A DNA stretch of 64,000 bases from Paenibacillus sp. FSL R5-0490 (GCF_001956215.1 NZ_MRTQ01000001.1:248001-312000), one strand, 5' to 3'. Shown: positions 1 to 8,024, numbered from the stretch's first letter. Translations and numbers: made by a program. Notes: generated by a model not told the origin, from the letters alone.

Positions 1-792
1 ATAAAAGACGATCAGGGGGATGAAAATTACAATTGGGCAGAAGGTGCCAGGGATATAAAAAAGGCAATTGGAAGACGCATTGATTATGTATTTAGTTCAG
101 AGTTTGAATATAACGATATTTTTAATGAACTTTATCCAGAGGCCAAACACGAATTGATTGATCCCAATCGGGGACATGTGAATATTTCGGCAACAGCAAT
201 CCGCAATGAAGGCGTATTCCATTATTGGGAATACATCCCTGACTTTGTTAAACCTTATTTCGTTAAAAAGGTTGTAGTGGTAGGAACCGAAAGCTGCGGG
301 AAATCTGCCCTGACAAGAAATCTTGCTAAAATCTACAACACTTCCTATGTTGAGGAATATGGCCGAACCGTATGTGAAGAATTAGGCGGCTGCGAAGGGA
401 TTATGGTTAAGGAGGATTACCATAAAATTGCGTACGGCCATAAGCTTGAAGAAATCAAGGCGATTGAAAAAGCAAACAAAGTTGTTTTTATCGATACGGA
501 GGCAATTGTGACTCAATTCTATTCCAACCTTTACAACCATGAACATCAAGCAGTATTGGATGAAATTGCGAGCCTGCAGGGTTATGACCTGTGGCTATAC
601 CTGGAACCTGATGTAAAATGGGTGGATGATGGACTGCGGGTTCATGGAGAGAATGAGGTAAGACTCCAAAACAACGAGGCTTTAAAAACATTGCTGAAAA
701 AGCATAATATTGATTATAAAATCTTGAGCGGTGATTACAAGGAACGGCTTCAGAGTGCAATAGGGCATATTGAAGAGCTGTTGAAAATTTAG
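1..792 (+). CDS. nadR: NadR-like NMN adenylyltransferase / ribosylnicotinamide kinase, 5'-truncated by the window edge
   Basis: The reading frame is open from base 1, so the gene begins outside the window; an internal TTG at 154 is not its start. The visible 263 residues contain ISATAIRN, the C-terminal signature of NadR-type nucleotidyltransferases that form NAD from NMN and ATP. A second domain follows with a P-loop GTESCGKS at about fragment residues 95-102 and a YVEEYGR motif, as in the ribosylnicotinamide kinase part of NadR. The protein would salvage nicotinamide riboside into NAD in the cytoplasm. The usual N-terminal HTH of enterobacterial NadR cannot be judged here. No terminator is evident right after the stop; the next element is a purine riboswitch. 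Family assignment is firm; whether both activities are present is inferred. Confidence 0.85.
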   Translation: MKDDQGDENYNWAEGARDIKKAIGRRIDYVFSSEFEYNDIFNELYPEAKHELIDPNRGHVNISATAIRNEGVFHYWEYIPDFVKPYFVKKVVVVGTESCGKSALTRNLAKIYNTSYVEEYGRTVCEELGGCEGIMVKEDYHKIAYGHKLEEIKAIEKANKVVFIDTEAIVTQFYSNLYNHEHQAVLDEIASLQGYDLWLYLEPDVKWVDDGLRVHGENEVRLQNNEALKTLLKKHNIDYKILSGDYKERLQSAIGHIEELLKI

Positions 793-850
793 AGAGTGAT
801 TGACAAAAAATTTAAAATTAATTATCCTTTTAAAAAACCTAATGAAATAC

Positions 851-925
851 TTTCATTCGTATAACTCCAATAATATGGTTTGGAGGTCTCTACCAGGAAC
901 CAATAATTCCTGATTACGAAGAAGA
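851..925 (+). promoter_or_regulatory. Purine riboswitch aptamer, adenine class (U74)
   Basis: The segment has the purine aptamer pattern: TATAACTCC, then ATAATATGG, GGAGGTCTCTACC and a 3' strand TGATTACGAAG. P1 pairs 856-861 (TTCGTA) with 915-920 (TACGAA). The residue that pairs with the ligand, just before the P1 3' strand, is T at 914; known guanine switches have C and adenine switches U there. The downstream gene is adenosine deaminase, which fits adenine sensing. The P1 3' strand is also the 5' arm of a terminator, so ligand binding should stop the terminator from folding: an ON switch as in pbuE. Confidence 0.92.
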
Positions 926-965
926 TACAAGTACTGTATTTTCTTCGTAATCAGGAATTTTTTTT
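905..965 (+). terminator. Riboswitch-controlled intrinsic terminator
   Basis: Bases 905-923 and 941-959 form a perfect 19-bp stem, followed by a T run at 958-965. The 5' arm contains the 3' side of the aptamer P1 helix, so aptamer and terminator folds exclude each other. It would terminate transcription of add in the absence of adenine. Confidence 0.9.
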
Positions 966-989
966 GTCAAAAATTTAGGAGGTCCAGCT

Positions 990-1991
990 ATGAATTTTAC
1001 TATTATGCCTAAAATTGAACTTCACTGCCATTTGGACGGGAGTGTCAGACCAGAAACCATTATTGATATCGCGAAGAGAGAAGGCATCATTCTGCCTTCT
1101 TTTGATAAAGAAAAAATCAAAGAAGAACTAATCGCCCCATTAGATTGCGAGTCCCTGGATGAATATTTAAAAAGATTCTCCATTCCTAACTTGGTCATGC
1201 AGTCAATAGAAAATTTAAAAAGAATATCCTTTGAGCTTTTTGAAGATGCAGCAAAGGAAAATGTGAAATACATGGAGGTCCGCTTTGCCCCTTTGCTTCA
1301 TACGCGAAAGGGATTATCCGTAGAAGAAATCATCCAAAATGTGATTGAAGGGATGAGAGAAGCAGAAGAAGAATTTGATATTAAAGGAAATATCATTTTG
1401 TCATGCATGAGAACGATGAGTGTGGAAAGTGCATATGAGGTCGTTGAAAAGGGAAAGGCATTCCTGGGAAGAGGGGTTGTCGCCATTGATTTATGTGCTT
1501 CCGAGGAGAAAGGTTTCTGCGGAAAATTCATTGAACCAATAGCGTTGGCAAGAGAATATGGCTATAGAGTCACCATCCACGCCGGAGAAACGGGAATCGG
1601 TAACAATGTGCTGGAGGCTGTTGAATGGTTGGGAGCTGAAAGAATCGGACACGGTGTATTCATTAAAGACTGTGAAGAAGCATATAAGCTTGTTAAGGAA
1701 AAACAGGTTGTGCTTGAAATGTGCCCAACCAGCAATGTCCAAACCAAAGCGGTCAACCAATTTAGCGAACACCCCATTTCCGACTTCCATCGGAATGGAA
1801 TAAAAGTAACGGTTAATACGGACAACAGAACGGTATCAGATACAACAATGGCAAAGGAATGTGATATTGTTTCCAAGGAATTTGCTATGAGTGCTGAGGA
1901 TTATAAACAAATTTATATGAATAGTGTAGAAGCAGCTTTTGCAGATGAGGAGATAAAGGAAAAACTGATGGAATATTTAATGGATATTTAA
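990..1991 (+). CDS. add: Adenosine deaminase
   Basis: A 333-residue protein of the adenosine/AMP deaminase family, which hydrolyses adenosine to inosine and ammonia in purine salvage. Visible motifs are HCHLDGS (zinc ligands, residues about 12-18), HAGE (substrate and catalytic region), RIGHG and the late TVNTDN motif with the zinc-binding aspartate. Length is typical. The ATG follows an AGGAGG at 977-982 with normal spacing. It stands alone behind an adenine riboswitch and terminator, so its expression is expected to rise with adenine. The same pairing is known for Vibrio vulnificus add, although that switch works on translation. Confidence 0.95.
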   Translation: MNFTIMPKIELHCHLDGSVRPETIIDIAKREGIILPSFDKEKIKEELIAPLDCESLDEYLKRFSIPNLVMQSIENLKRISFELFEDAAKENVKYMEVRFAPLLHTRKGLSVEEIIQNVIEGMREAEEEFDIKGNIILSCMRTMSVESAYEVVEKGKAFLGRGVVAIDLCASEEKGFCGKFIEPIALAREYGYRVTIHAGETGIGNNVLEAVEWLGAERIGHGVFIKDCEEAYKLVKEKQVVLEMCPTSNVQTKAVNQFSEHPISDFHRNGIKVTVNTDNRTVSDTTMAKECDIVSKEFAMSAEDYKQIYMNSVEAAFADEEIKEKLMEYLMDI

Positions 1992-2001
1992 GGTAGTAAA
2001 G

Positions 2002-2055
2002 AAGGTGGCTACCCCGGCTTAATTTTTAATAAGTTGGGGGAGACACCTTTTTTAA
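2002..2055 (+). terminator. Terminator of add
   Basis: A hairpin pairs AAGGTG at 2002-2007 and CCCC near 2012-2015 with GGGG near 2036-2040 and CACCTT at 2044-2049, followed by a T run to about 2053. It sits 10 bases after the add stop. Confidence 0.7.
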
Positions 2056-2079
2056 GGATAGAAAAAATACTCCAAGAAC

Positions 2080-2583
2080 TTATTTTTCGGATGCAAATAA
2101 TTTAAGCTCTTCCTTATCCAAGATAATCGTCCCTTCATATTTCATACCGATTTTTTCAAGCAGTCTGGAGGAAGCATGATTGTCTAAGGAAGTGATGGCC
2201 AGGATCCGTTCCATATCCAGCTGATCATGACCATATTTCAATGTAGCAGAAGCTGACTCGAACCCATAACCTTGCGTTTGATATCTGGATAAAAAAGCAA
2301 AACCAATATCAACATTGTCTAAAGTATCTCGTTTTATCAATCCGCACATGCCAATAGGAGAGCTTCTTTCTTTTCGCTCAACGAGAAAAAGGCCATAGCC
2401 AAATTGAGAATACATTTTCATGGGTCCGGTCACAATATAATTCTTAGCATCGTCAAGAGTATGTACACTTTTATCGCCAATATAACGAATCCATGCAGGT
2501 TCATTTAAAAGTTCGAGAATGAATGCTGCATCATCTGGTGTTAACCAGCGAAGAATTAATCTGTCAGTTTCAAGTACTTTCAA
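2080..2583 (-). CDS. GNAT family N-acetyltransferase (RimJ/RimL type)
   Basis: A 167-residue protein starting LETDRLILRWLTPDD, the usual opening of RimJ/RimL-like acetyltransferases that move an acetyl group from acetyl-CoA to an amine. The acetyl-CoA region is in the middle (YQTQGYGFESASA), and a later ASSRLLEKIGMKYEG block matches the C-terminal GNAT motif. Substrate cannot be told: alternatives include ribosomal protein N-termini, small amines or drugs. The gene is transcribed toward add and converges with it. No operon partner is seen. Confidence 0.8.
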   Translation of the reverse strand: MKVLETDRLILRWLTPDDAAFILELLNEPAWIRYIGDKSVHTLDDAKNYIVTGPMKMYSQFGYGLFLVERKERSSPIGMCGLIKRDTLDNVDIGFAFLSRYQTQGYGFESASATLKYGHDQLDMERILAITSLDNHASSRLLEKIGMKYEGTIILDKEELKLFASEK

Positions 2584-2801
2584 TTATTTTAACACCTCAA
2601 TCAATTTCCAGGCTGTTAACCTTATTTTTTAAAGCATGCTATAACAAATATACATCTAAAAATAATAATGGAGCAAATTGAATTTTCATATTTCTTTACT
2701 GGTAATTCTCCCATTGATTCACTAATGAGTTCTCCCTGTAAACCTGTTAGCCTTGTAAGTGGCCTGTTTTTGCCTAAAAACTTCAAACAGGAGGTTTACA
2801 A

Positions 2802-3332
2802 ATGAAAAATTTAGTAACGTTTGTTGCTGCCATTTCACTCATTATGGGTTCATATAGCATGTTTCCTGCTGACCATTTCGATGCTGAGACAGTGGATCAG
2901 AAAGCTGCAGAAACACTAACATATAAAAAAGTTGAGGTTGACGTGAAAGAGTCATCATCAACAGATTATCGTTTCATCAAAGAGGAAGAAAAAAAGCTGC
3001 TTGCCCGTCTTGTGCAGGCTGAAGCAGAAGGGGAGCCGTTTGAAGGAAAAGTAGCGGTAGCTGACGTGGTTCTGAATCGTGTCGAGCACGAACAATTCCC
3101 GGATACAGTCAAAGATGTTATTTATCAGAAGAATGCTTTTGAACCTGTTCAAAATGGTTCAATCAATGAACCGGCAAGTAATGAAGCAGTCCAGGCCGTT
3201 GAGACAGCTCTTATTGATAAGGAGCAAAACGAAGAGTTCCTATATTTTTATAACCCTGAGACAGCCACAAGCCAGTGGATTTTCTCACGTGAAGTTGTGA
3301 AAAAAATCGGCAACCATGCATTTGCTATATAA
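2802..3332 (+). CDS. Secreted cell-wall hydrolase, SleB/CwlJ-like (Hydrolase_2)
   Basis: A 176-residue protein with an N-terminal signal peptide (about residues 1-24) and a C-terminal domain running from about residue 65. This begins LLARLVQAEAEGEPFEGKV and continues ADVVLNRV, the core of the SleB/CwlJ cell-wall hydrolase family; the glutamate in EAEGE is at the family's catalytic position. Members cleave peptidoglycan in spore cortex or vegetative wall. There is no separate peptidoglycan-binding domain, so it is a short form. Start is supported by CAGGAGG at about 2789-2795. The 3' half and its terminator recur at 4615-4941 as a damaged copy. Confidence 0.88.
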   Translation: MKNLVTFVAAISLIMGSYSMFPADHFDAETVDQKAAETLTYKKVEVDVKESSSTDYRFIKEEEKKLLARLVQAEAEGEPFEGKVAVADVVLNRVEHEQFPDTVKDVIYQKNAFEPVQNGSINEPASNEAVQAVETALIDKEQNEEFLYFYNPETATSQWIFSREVVKKIGNHAFAI

Positions 3333-3419
3333 AGGCGCGTACAGCATAAAAAGCTGCGCGCTTTTTTTGTTGGAAAAAAATGAAATTGGAGAAGGAATAT
3401 AAAGAAAGATAGCGAAAAT
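3035..3419 (+). repeat. Direct repeat B, copy 1 (3' half of hydrolase gene, terminator and downstream flank)
   Basis: This segment matches 4615-4941 closely by eye, starting at GTTTGAAGGAAAAGTAGCGG and ending near AAGATAGCGAAAA. Copy 2 lacks 57 bases of it: the deletion lies between two copies of GAGACAGC at 3201-3208 and 3258-3265. This copy is the intact one. Confidence 0.9.
3334..3369 (+). terminator. Terminator of the cell-wall hydrolase gene
   Basis: GCGCG-TA-CAGC at 3334-3344 pairs with GCTGCGCGC at 3353-3361, followed by seven Ts. A near-identical copy follows the relic gene at 4858-4893. Confidence 0.8.
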
Positions 3420-3458
3420 GATTCAAGATAAATACTTCCAACAAGGGAGATGATTAAG

Positions 3459-3932
3459 ATGGAGATCATTGTAAAGAAATTACCTGAAACAGAAGTAGCG
3501 TATATCAGGCGTACCGGAAGTTATTTTGAGCCGCAGGATCATTGGGGAAGATTGATTGGCTGGGCAAGCACACATGGATTATATCCTCCGCAGGAATCTT
3601 TCATTGGCATATCACTTGATAATCCTGATCTGGTGGAGAGCAAGGATTGCCGCCACGATGCCTGTGTTACCATTCCTGAAGGATTTGATAAAGAGGAGAA
3701 TCAGGAAATAAGGTTTAAAAAAATTGATGCCGGGGATTATGCTCTCTATCCATTCTATGATACCCCTGATAAATTGCATAATGCCTATCAGTACATGTTT
3801 GGAGAATGGCTGCCAAATAGCGGATATGACCCGGATTACGATAGACATAACCTTGAATTTAATCTGAATAATCCTGCTGAAGATACAGAAGGGAAATGCA
3901 GAGTTGACTTATATGTACCGCTGAGAACATAA
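3459..3932 (+). CDS. GyrI-like / AraC-effector-binding domain protein
   Basis: A stand-alone GyrI-like small-molecule-binding domain of about 157 residues. Family features are the opening ...VKKLPETEVAYIRRTGSY, a central block around FKKIDAGDYALYPF, and the C-terminal LYVPLR. Members bind hydrophobic ligands or, as in SbmC/GyrI, protect gyrase; no DNA-binding domain is present here. Two ATGs are possible. The one at 3450 touches the AGGGAG ribosome binding site, so the ATG at 3459, about 8 bases away, is the better start. No neighbour suggests the ligand. Function beyond ligand binding is not known. Confidence 0.8.
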   Translation: MEIIVKKLPETEVAYIRRTGSYFEPQDHWGRLIGWASTHGLYPPQESFIGISLDNPDLVESKDCRHDACVTIPEGFDKEENQEIRFKKIDAGDYALYPFYDTPDKLHNAYQYMFGEWLPNSGYDPDYDRHNLEFNLNNPAEDTEGKCRVDLYVPLRT

Positions 3933-4093
3933 ACTAGCTAATGAATTTACTGAATTGTCCCCTGATAACTTAACAGTTAGAAGGTTTATGAAATTTTTTC
4001 CTGTATTCCTAACTGCAGCCGCATGGATCCCCAGTGTCTTAAAATGGGGGAAAGGCTTTTTTGTCTTACTCCCCACCTCATTTTCCTCTATCT

Positions 4094-4620
4094 ATTATTA
4101 AATCCATTACATCCGTTCCACAACTAGTTTATAATAAAAATGATGTCTGTATGAGATAATTTCAACTCTAAAGACACAAAGATGTTTAAGAAGGTGAACA
4201 AAATCAACATCATCGAAACACGGGTGAGAAGCTTCATTGAAGATATTCAGCACCCGACGCAAAAGAAGAAGTTAAACATAAATGATTTGGAATTTAAGCT
4301 GCGCAAATTGCAGGATGATTATTATGAAATGGACGGTTATTCACTGTTTTATGAAGCCATTCAATCATTGCAGGATGAAGAGCAGCTGACACCTATACAA
4401 AATCATCAATATTTCTGGGTGAACGTGAAAGCCCACAACGACAAATGGGATCGCCTGGAGATGATGAAGTTAAGTGATCGGTTCGACTTTTCGTTTTATG
4501 AACGGCACTCTGAATGGCAGCCGAAAGAGGAATGGAGCCGGATCAAGAATTTTTATGCTTTTCACCAATCCAGCGGCGAACGGGAAATCGTTTCACTTTA
4601 GGAAAGAAGCCTGGAGCTGT
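4094..4620 (+). repeat. Direct repeat A, copy 1 (jetD promoter region and 5' part)
   Basis: Matches 16671-17219, the region upstream of and including the first ~156 codons of jetD. Shared landmarks include ACTAGTTTATAATAAAA, AAGAAGGTGAACAAAATC and GGAAAGAAGCCTGGAGCTGTT at the end. Copy 1 lacks 30 bases (ten codons between HNHQY and FWVNV). The distance between corresponding bases is about 12.57 kb in direct orientation. Confidence 0.92.
4182..4601 (+). pseudogene. Truncated jetD copy (Wadjet nuclease subunit, N-terminal part)
   Basis: The 139-residue product matches residues 1-149 of the intact JetD encoded from 16747, with scattered substitutions and a ten-residue internal gap. Where intact jetD has GAG after CAC TT, this copy has TAG at 4599-4601, a one-base nonsense change. 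The sequence stays jetD-like for a few codons after the stop, up to about 4618, where it switches in the same frame to the hydrolase copy. The TOPRIM part with the catalytic acidic residues is absent, so it cannot be a nuclease. The promoter-like TATAAT upstream is preserved, so it may be transcribed. Confidence 0.88.
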
Positions 4621-4856
4621 TTGAAGGAAAAGTAGCGGTTGCTGACGTGGTTCTGAATCGTGTCGAGTACGAACAATTCCCGGATACAGTCAAAGATGTT
4701 ATTTATCAGAAGAATGCTTTTGAACCTGTTCAAAATGGTTCCTTTAACGAACAGGCAAGTAATGAAGCAGTTCAGGCCGTAGAGACAGCCACAAGCCAGT
4801 GGATTTTCTCACGTGAAGTTGTGAAAAAAATCGGCAACCATGCATTTGCTATTTAA
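4615..4856 (+). pseudogene. 3' fragment of a SleB-like hydrolase gene, joined in frame to the jetD relic
   Basis: Encodes [20 protein letters not shown] and the rest of the hydrolase C-terminus, matching 3041-3332, but with a 19-residue deletion between two ETA repeats. The catalytic EAEGE segment is missing, so the product should be inactive. The frame is the same as in the upstream jetD fragment: without the TAG at 4599 the two would form one 225-codon fusion. The joint falls in the short similarity GAGCTGTT / GAGCCGTT. Confidence 0.88.
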
Positions 4857-4941
4857 AAGCGCGTACAGCTTAAAAGCTGCGTGCTTTTTTTGTTGGGAAA
4901 AAATGATGCTACAGAAGGAAATTAAAGAAAGATGGCGAAAA
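4615..4941 (+). repeat. Direct repeat B, copy 2
   Basis: Damaged copy of 3035-3419, including the terminator hairpin at 4858-4893 and some downstream sequence. It abuts repeat A copy 1 and so forms the right half of the chimera. Confidence 0.9.
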
Positions 4942-5114
4942 TTTCTTTAGAAACATTCTTTTTAAATTCGCAGGTGAAAACACCAGTATGCTCTATCTCT
5001 TGTTAGTTATTTATTATTGTGATGCTTTTGAATATATAAATAGGGGACCATGGGGCCTCTTAGCGTCCTAAACCAGGAGAACAATACCTGTGGCCCATAA
5101 AGGGAGCGGTTGAT

Positions 5115-6269
5115 ATGTCTGAAAAAATTACTTTTCCTCGGGTTAGCTTTACTGGATGGGATTCGCTAACTCACCTTGTCGACCAGGTGAATAGCTTAAA
5201 GGTCAATAAGATTCTTATCATTACGGATCCATTAATTCACAAGATTGGTTTGACAAATGAAGTGGTCTCTCCTCTAATTAATGCAGGTTATTCCCCTGAA
5301 ATTTATACGGATATTGTTCCTGAGCCTCCTCTTTCCGTTGGAGAAAAACTAGTTTCCTATACTCGTGATAACCAATTTGATATGGTTATCGGTTTTGGCG
5401 GCGGCAGTGCGCTGGATTTGACGAAACTGGTAGGTGTATTGGCTGGAAACGAGGGCAAGGTGGAGGATTATCTAAACTTAACAGGAACAAAAAAAATAAC
5501 GAAAAAAGGTCTCCCAAAAATCTTAATTCCTACAACTTCAGGAACTGGATCTGAGGTGACTAATATTTCTGTGTTATCTCTGGAGACTACGAAAGATGTT
5601 GTAACCCATGATTATTTACTGCCGGATGTTTCGATTGTCGATCCTGCTTTAACGGTGTCTTTGCCAGCAAAGGTCACTGCAGCTACAGGGGTTGATGCTC
5701 TTACTCATGCGATTGAAGCTTATGTTTCTAAAAACGCAAGTCCAGTTTCGGATGCGCTGGCGCTGCAGGCTATCATGCTAATAAGCCGATCGATTCGTAC
5801 CGCAGTAGAGAATGGTGAAGATAGGCAGGCCCGTACCGATATGAGCTATGGGAGTTATTTGGCAGGTATGGCATTTTTCAATGCAGGAGTGGCGGGTGTT
5901 CATGCATTAGCTTATCCGCTAGGCGGTCAATTTCATATTGCCCATGGGAATGCAAATGCGGTATTACTCCCATATGTAATGGGCTATATTCGACAGAGCT
6001 GTGAAAAGCGAATGAAGGATATATACGAGGCAATGGGTTTTAGTTCTATGAAATTATCCCAAGTTGAGGCATCTCTCAAATGTGTAGAGGAGCTCGAACG
6101 CTTGGTTAAGGATGTAAATATACCTCACGCACTAAGGAGCTTTAATATCCCTGAGGAGGCACTTGATGTATTAACAAATGATGCTATTAAACAAAAACGT
6201 CTGTTAGCCCGCAGTCCGATGTCATTGGAAAAAGAGGATATTTATAAAATTTATAAGATGGCATGGTAA
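5115..6269 (+). CDS. Iron-containing alcohol dehydrogenase
   Basis: A 384-residue group III Fe-dependent alcohol dehydrogenase. The NAD(P)-binding GGGSALDLTK is at about residues 95-105 and PTTSGTGSE at about 137-145. Likely metal ligands are the aspartate of SIVDPAL, the histidine of ALTHAIEAY, the histidine of VHALAYPLGG and the histidine of HIAHGNANA. Such enzymes interconvert alcohols and aldehydes or ketones with NAD(P)H. It is the first gene of the carbohydrate region but is separated from the following genes by a good terminator, so it is probably its own transcript. A small stem (5050-5057 with 5092-5098) precedes an AAAGGGAG ribosome binding site. Substrate is unknown. Confidence 0.9.
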   Translation: MSEKITFPRVSFTGWDSLTHLVDQVNSLKVNKILIITDPLIHKIGLTNEVVSPLINAGYSPEIYTDIVPEPPLSVGEKLVSYTRDNQFDMVIGFGGGSALDLTKLVGVLAGNEGKVEDYLNLTGTKKITKKGLPKILIPTTSGTGSEVTNISVLSLETTKDVVTHDYLLPDVSIVDPALTVSLPAKVTAATGVDALTHAIEAYVSKNASPVSDALALQAIMLISRSIRTAVENGEDRQARTDMSYGSYLAGMAFFNAGVAGVHALAYPLGGQFHIAHGNANAVLLPYVMGYIRQSCEKRMKDIYEAMGFSSMKLSQVEASLKCVEELERLVKDVNIPHALRSFNIPEEALDVLTNDAIKQKRLLARSPMSLEKEDIYKIYKMAW

Positions 6270-6334
6270 CACTGCTTAACACCCGAAGTTTGTCAATTTT
6301 CCTAGATTGACCTGGAATAACATATGTAAAAAGT

Positions 6335-6363
6335 AGCCGGCTTCCTAATGAAGCCGGTCTTTT
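6335..6363 (+). terminator. Terminator after the Fe-alcohol dehydrogenase gene
   Basis: CCGGCTTC at 6337-6344 pairs with GAAGCCGG at 6350-6357 over a five-base loop, followed by TCTTTT. Confidence 0.85.
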
Positions 6364-6466
6364 AATGCCGATTTTACAAAATTTTCAATATTTAAGACTA
6401 AATAATTTATTAGATTTTTAGAAAATAGGTTGAATTTTCAGAATTATGGTATTATTATATGTATAG

Positions 6467-6478
6467 TTGTATATACAA
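6467..6478 (+). promoter_or_regulatory. Putative HutC/GntR operator
   Basis: TTGTATATACAA is a perfect 12-base palindrome and contains GTATATAC, which fits the GT-N-TA-N-AC consensus known for the HutC subfamily of GntR regulators. It lies 22 bases before the SDR start, between a likely promoter (TATTAT near 6450) and the ribosome binding site. The HutC-type regulator is encoded two genes downstream in the same orientation, so autoregulated repression of the operon is likely. Confidence 0.65.
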
Positions 6479-6500
6479 TAATTAAAGGAGGAGGGGACGG

Positions 6501-7244
6501 ATGAAGTTATTAGGAAGGGTTGCCATCGTAACAGGCGGTGCAAAAGGAATAGGAAAATCCGTTTGCGAGCTATTCGCTGAAGAAGGAGCTGCAGTCGTTG
6601 TTGCGGATTTTGATGTTGCAAAAGGTCAAATGGCTGCAGATGAACTTGCTGATAAAGGGCATAAAGCTGCGTTTATAAAAGTGGACGTCACCAAGGAAGA
6701 GTCTGTTAAGTGTCTAGTCAAAGCAGCAGTAGATACTTTTGGGAAGCTTGATATTATGATTGCAAATGCCGGTATTGCAGAAACCATTCCTATACATAAT
6801 CTTTCTCTCGAAACCTGGAATCGCAGCATTGATGTTAATTTGACCGGTGTATTTTTAACCAACAAATATGCCATCGAACAAATGCTGCTTCAAGGATACG
6901 GGGTCATTGTAAATACAGCATCCATGCTTGGCCATATTGGCAGGAATGAGGTCACTTCCTATACCGCTTCAAAAGGCGGGGTGGCCAATTTAACTAGAAC
7001 CTTGGGAGTAACGTATGCAAGTAAAGGGATACGAGTAAATGCCGTTTGTCCAGGTTACATTAACACCGACTTAATACGAAACAAATCTCCTGAAGCGATG
7101 GAGGAGCTTATCCGATTACATCCAATTGGCCGCTTAGGTCAACCGGTGGAGATAGCCAAAGCTATCATATTTTTAGCAAGTGATGATTCTTCTTTTGTTT
7201 GTGGAGCAAATTTAATGGTGGATGGTGGATTTACTGCTCAGTAA
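6501..7244 (+). CDS. Short-chain dehydrogenase/reductase
   Basis: A classical 247-residue SDR. TGGAKGIGKS (residues about 11-20) binds the NAD(P) cofactor, NAG is present at about residue 88, and the catalytic Ser and Tyr-x-x-x-Lys appear in NTASMLG and SYTASKGG. Strong AAAGGAGGAGG ribosome binding site. It heads a same-strand group with the GntR regulator, FAD oxidase, Zn-dehydrogenase, kinase and transporter, behind the palindromic operator. It probably oxidises or reduces a sugar, polyol or keto sugar in that pathway. The exact substrate is not visible. Confidence 0.88.
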   Translation: MKLLGRVAIVTGGAKGIGKSVCELFAEEGAAVVVADFDVAKGQMAADELADKGHKAAFIKVDVTKEESVKCLVKAAVDTFGKLDIMIANAGIAETIPIHNLSLETWNRSIDVNLTGVFLTNKYAIEQMLLQGYGVIVNTASMLGHIGRNEVTSYTASKGGVANLTRTLGVTYASKGIRVNAVCPGYINTDLIRNKSPEAMEELIRLHPIGRLGQPVEIAKAIIFLASDDSSFVCGANLMVDGGFTAQ

Positions 7245-7289
7245 GAAGTGATTACACCTGACAAAAACCAAAATGAAAGGATTTACGAT

Positions 7290-8024
7290 GTGGAAAAAAT
7301 GAAAACCTTTGCTAAAACTCAAATGCCAATTTATATTCAAATATCACAGGACATTCGAAGCCAAATCGTCAGCGGCCATTATAAACAGGATGAAAAAATC
7401 CCAACCGAGGATGAAATTGTCGTCAGGTATGGTGTCTCTCGTATGACAGCCAGAAATGCTGTAACCGAGTTAGTGAATGATGGGTTAGTTTACCGCGTTC
7501 AAGGTAAAGGAGCGTTTGTTGGAAATGTAAAATTAAAGCGCAGCCTAAATAAAATTACTGGGTTTCATCAGGATATGCTCGAAATTGGCCTTCACCCCAG
7601 ATCAAAACTATTAGAATTCCAAAAAAGACCCCCAACAGATAAAGAGTGCCAAAAGTTAGCCATCCGGAAAATAAACAGAGTCTTCTCCATCAAGCGGATC
7701 AGGTACATTGATGATATTCCTTATGGGTTTCAAGAGTTAGTCATACCTGAATATCTGGTTCCGGATTTAGCCTCAGTGGATCTAGAACATCAATCGTTTT
7801 ACTCCTACTTAGAAAATATCAACAAGCCCATTAAAAAAGCTGAACAACATATGGAAGCTGTCATGAATGAACAGGTAGCAAACACGCTGGGTATATCAGA
7901 TAGTATTCCCTACTTCTCTTTTGAAAGAATTTCCTACCTTCATGATGGAAATCCAGTTGAGCTTTTACACTCCTATTTTCGGGGAGATAAATTCTCCTAT
8001 ACTATCAGTCTTTCCAGTGAATAA
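7290..8024 (+). CDS. GntR family regulator, HutC subfamily (HTH + UTRA)
   Basis: An N-terminal winged HTH (PIYIQISQDIRSQIVSGHY through MTARNAVTELVNDGLVYR) is followed by a UTRA ligand-binding domain (from about LNKITGFHQDM to the end). The GTG at 7290 is preferred because AAAGG at 7276-7280 lies nine bases before it; an upstream GTG at 7248 lacks a site. About 244 residues, typical of the subfamily. UTRA domains bind sugars, amino sugars or similar inducers, in keeping with the surrounding sugar genes. It likely binds the palindrome at 6467-6478. Ligand identity is unknown. Confidence 0.88.
   Translation: MEKMKTFAKTQMPIYIQISQDIRSQIVSGHYKQDEKIPTEDEIVVRYGVSRMTARNAVTELVNDGLVYRVQGKGAFVGNVKLKRSLNKITGFHQDMLEIGLHPRSKLLEFQKRPPTDKECQKLAIRKINRVFSIKRIRYIDDIPYGFQELVIPEYLVPDLASVDLEHQSFYSYLENINKPIKKAEQHMEAVMNEQVANTLGISDSIPYFSFERISYLHDGNPVELLHSYFRGDKFSYTISLSSE

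Noticed and set aside
4182-4601. A second functional jetD
   Set aside because: Lacks the whole TOPRIM domain and carries a nonsense codon; it is a relic.
5050-5098. Riboswitch before the Fe-alcohol dehydrogenase
   Set aside because: Only a single imperfect stem (ATGGGGCC/GGCCCAT) is visible, with no known aptamer motif.
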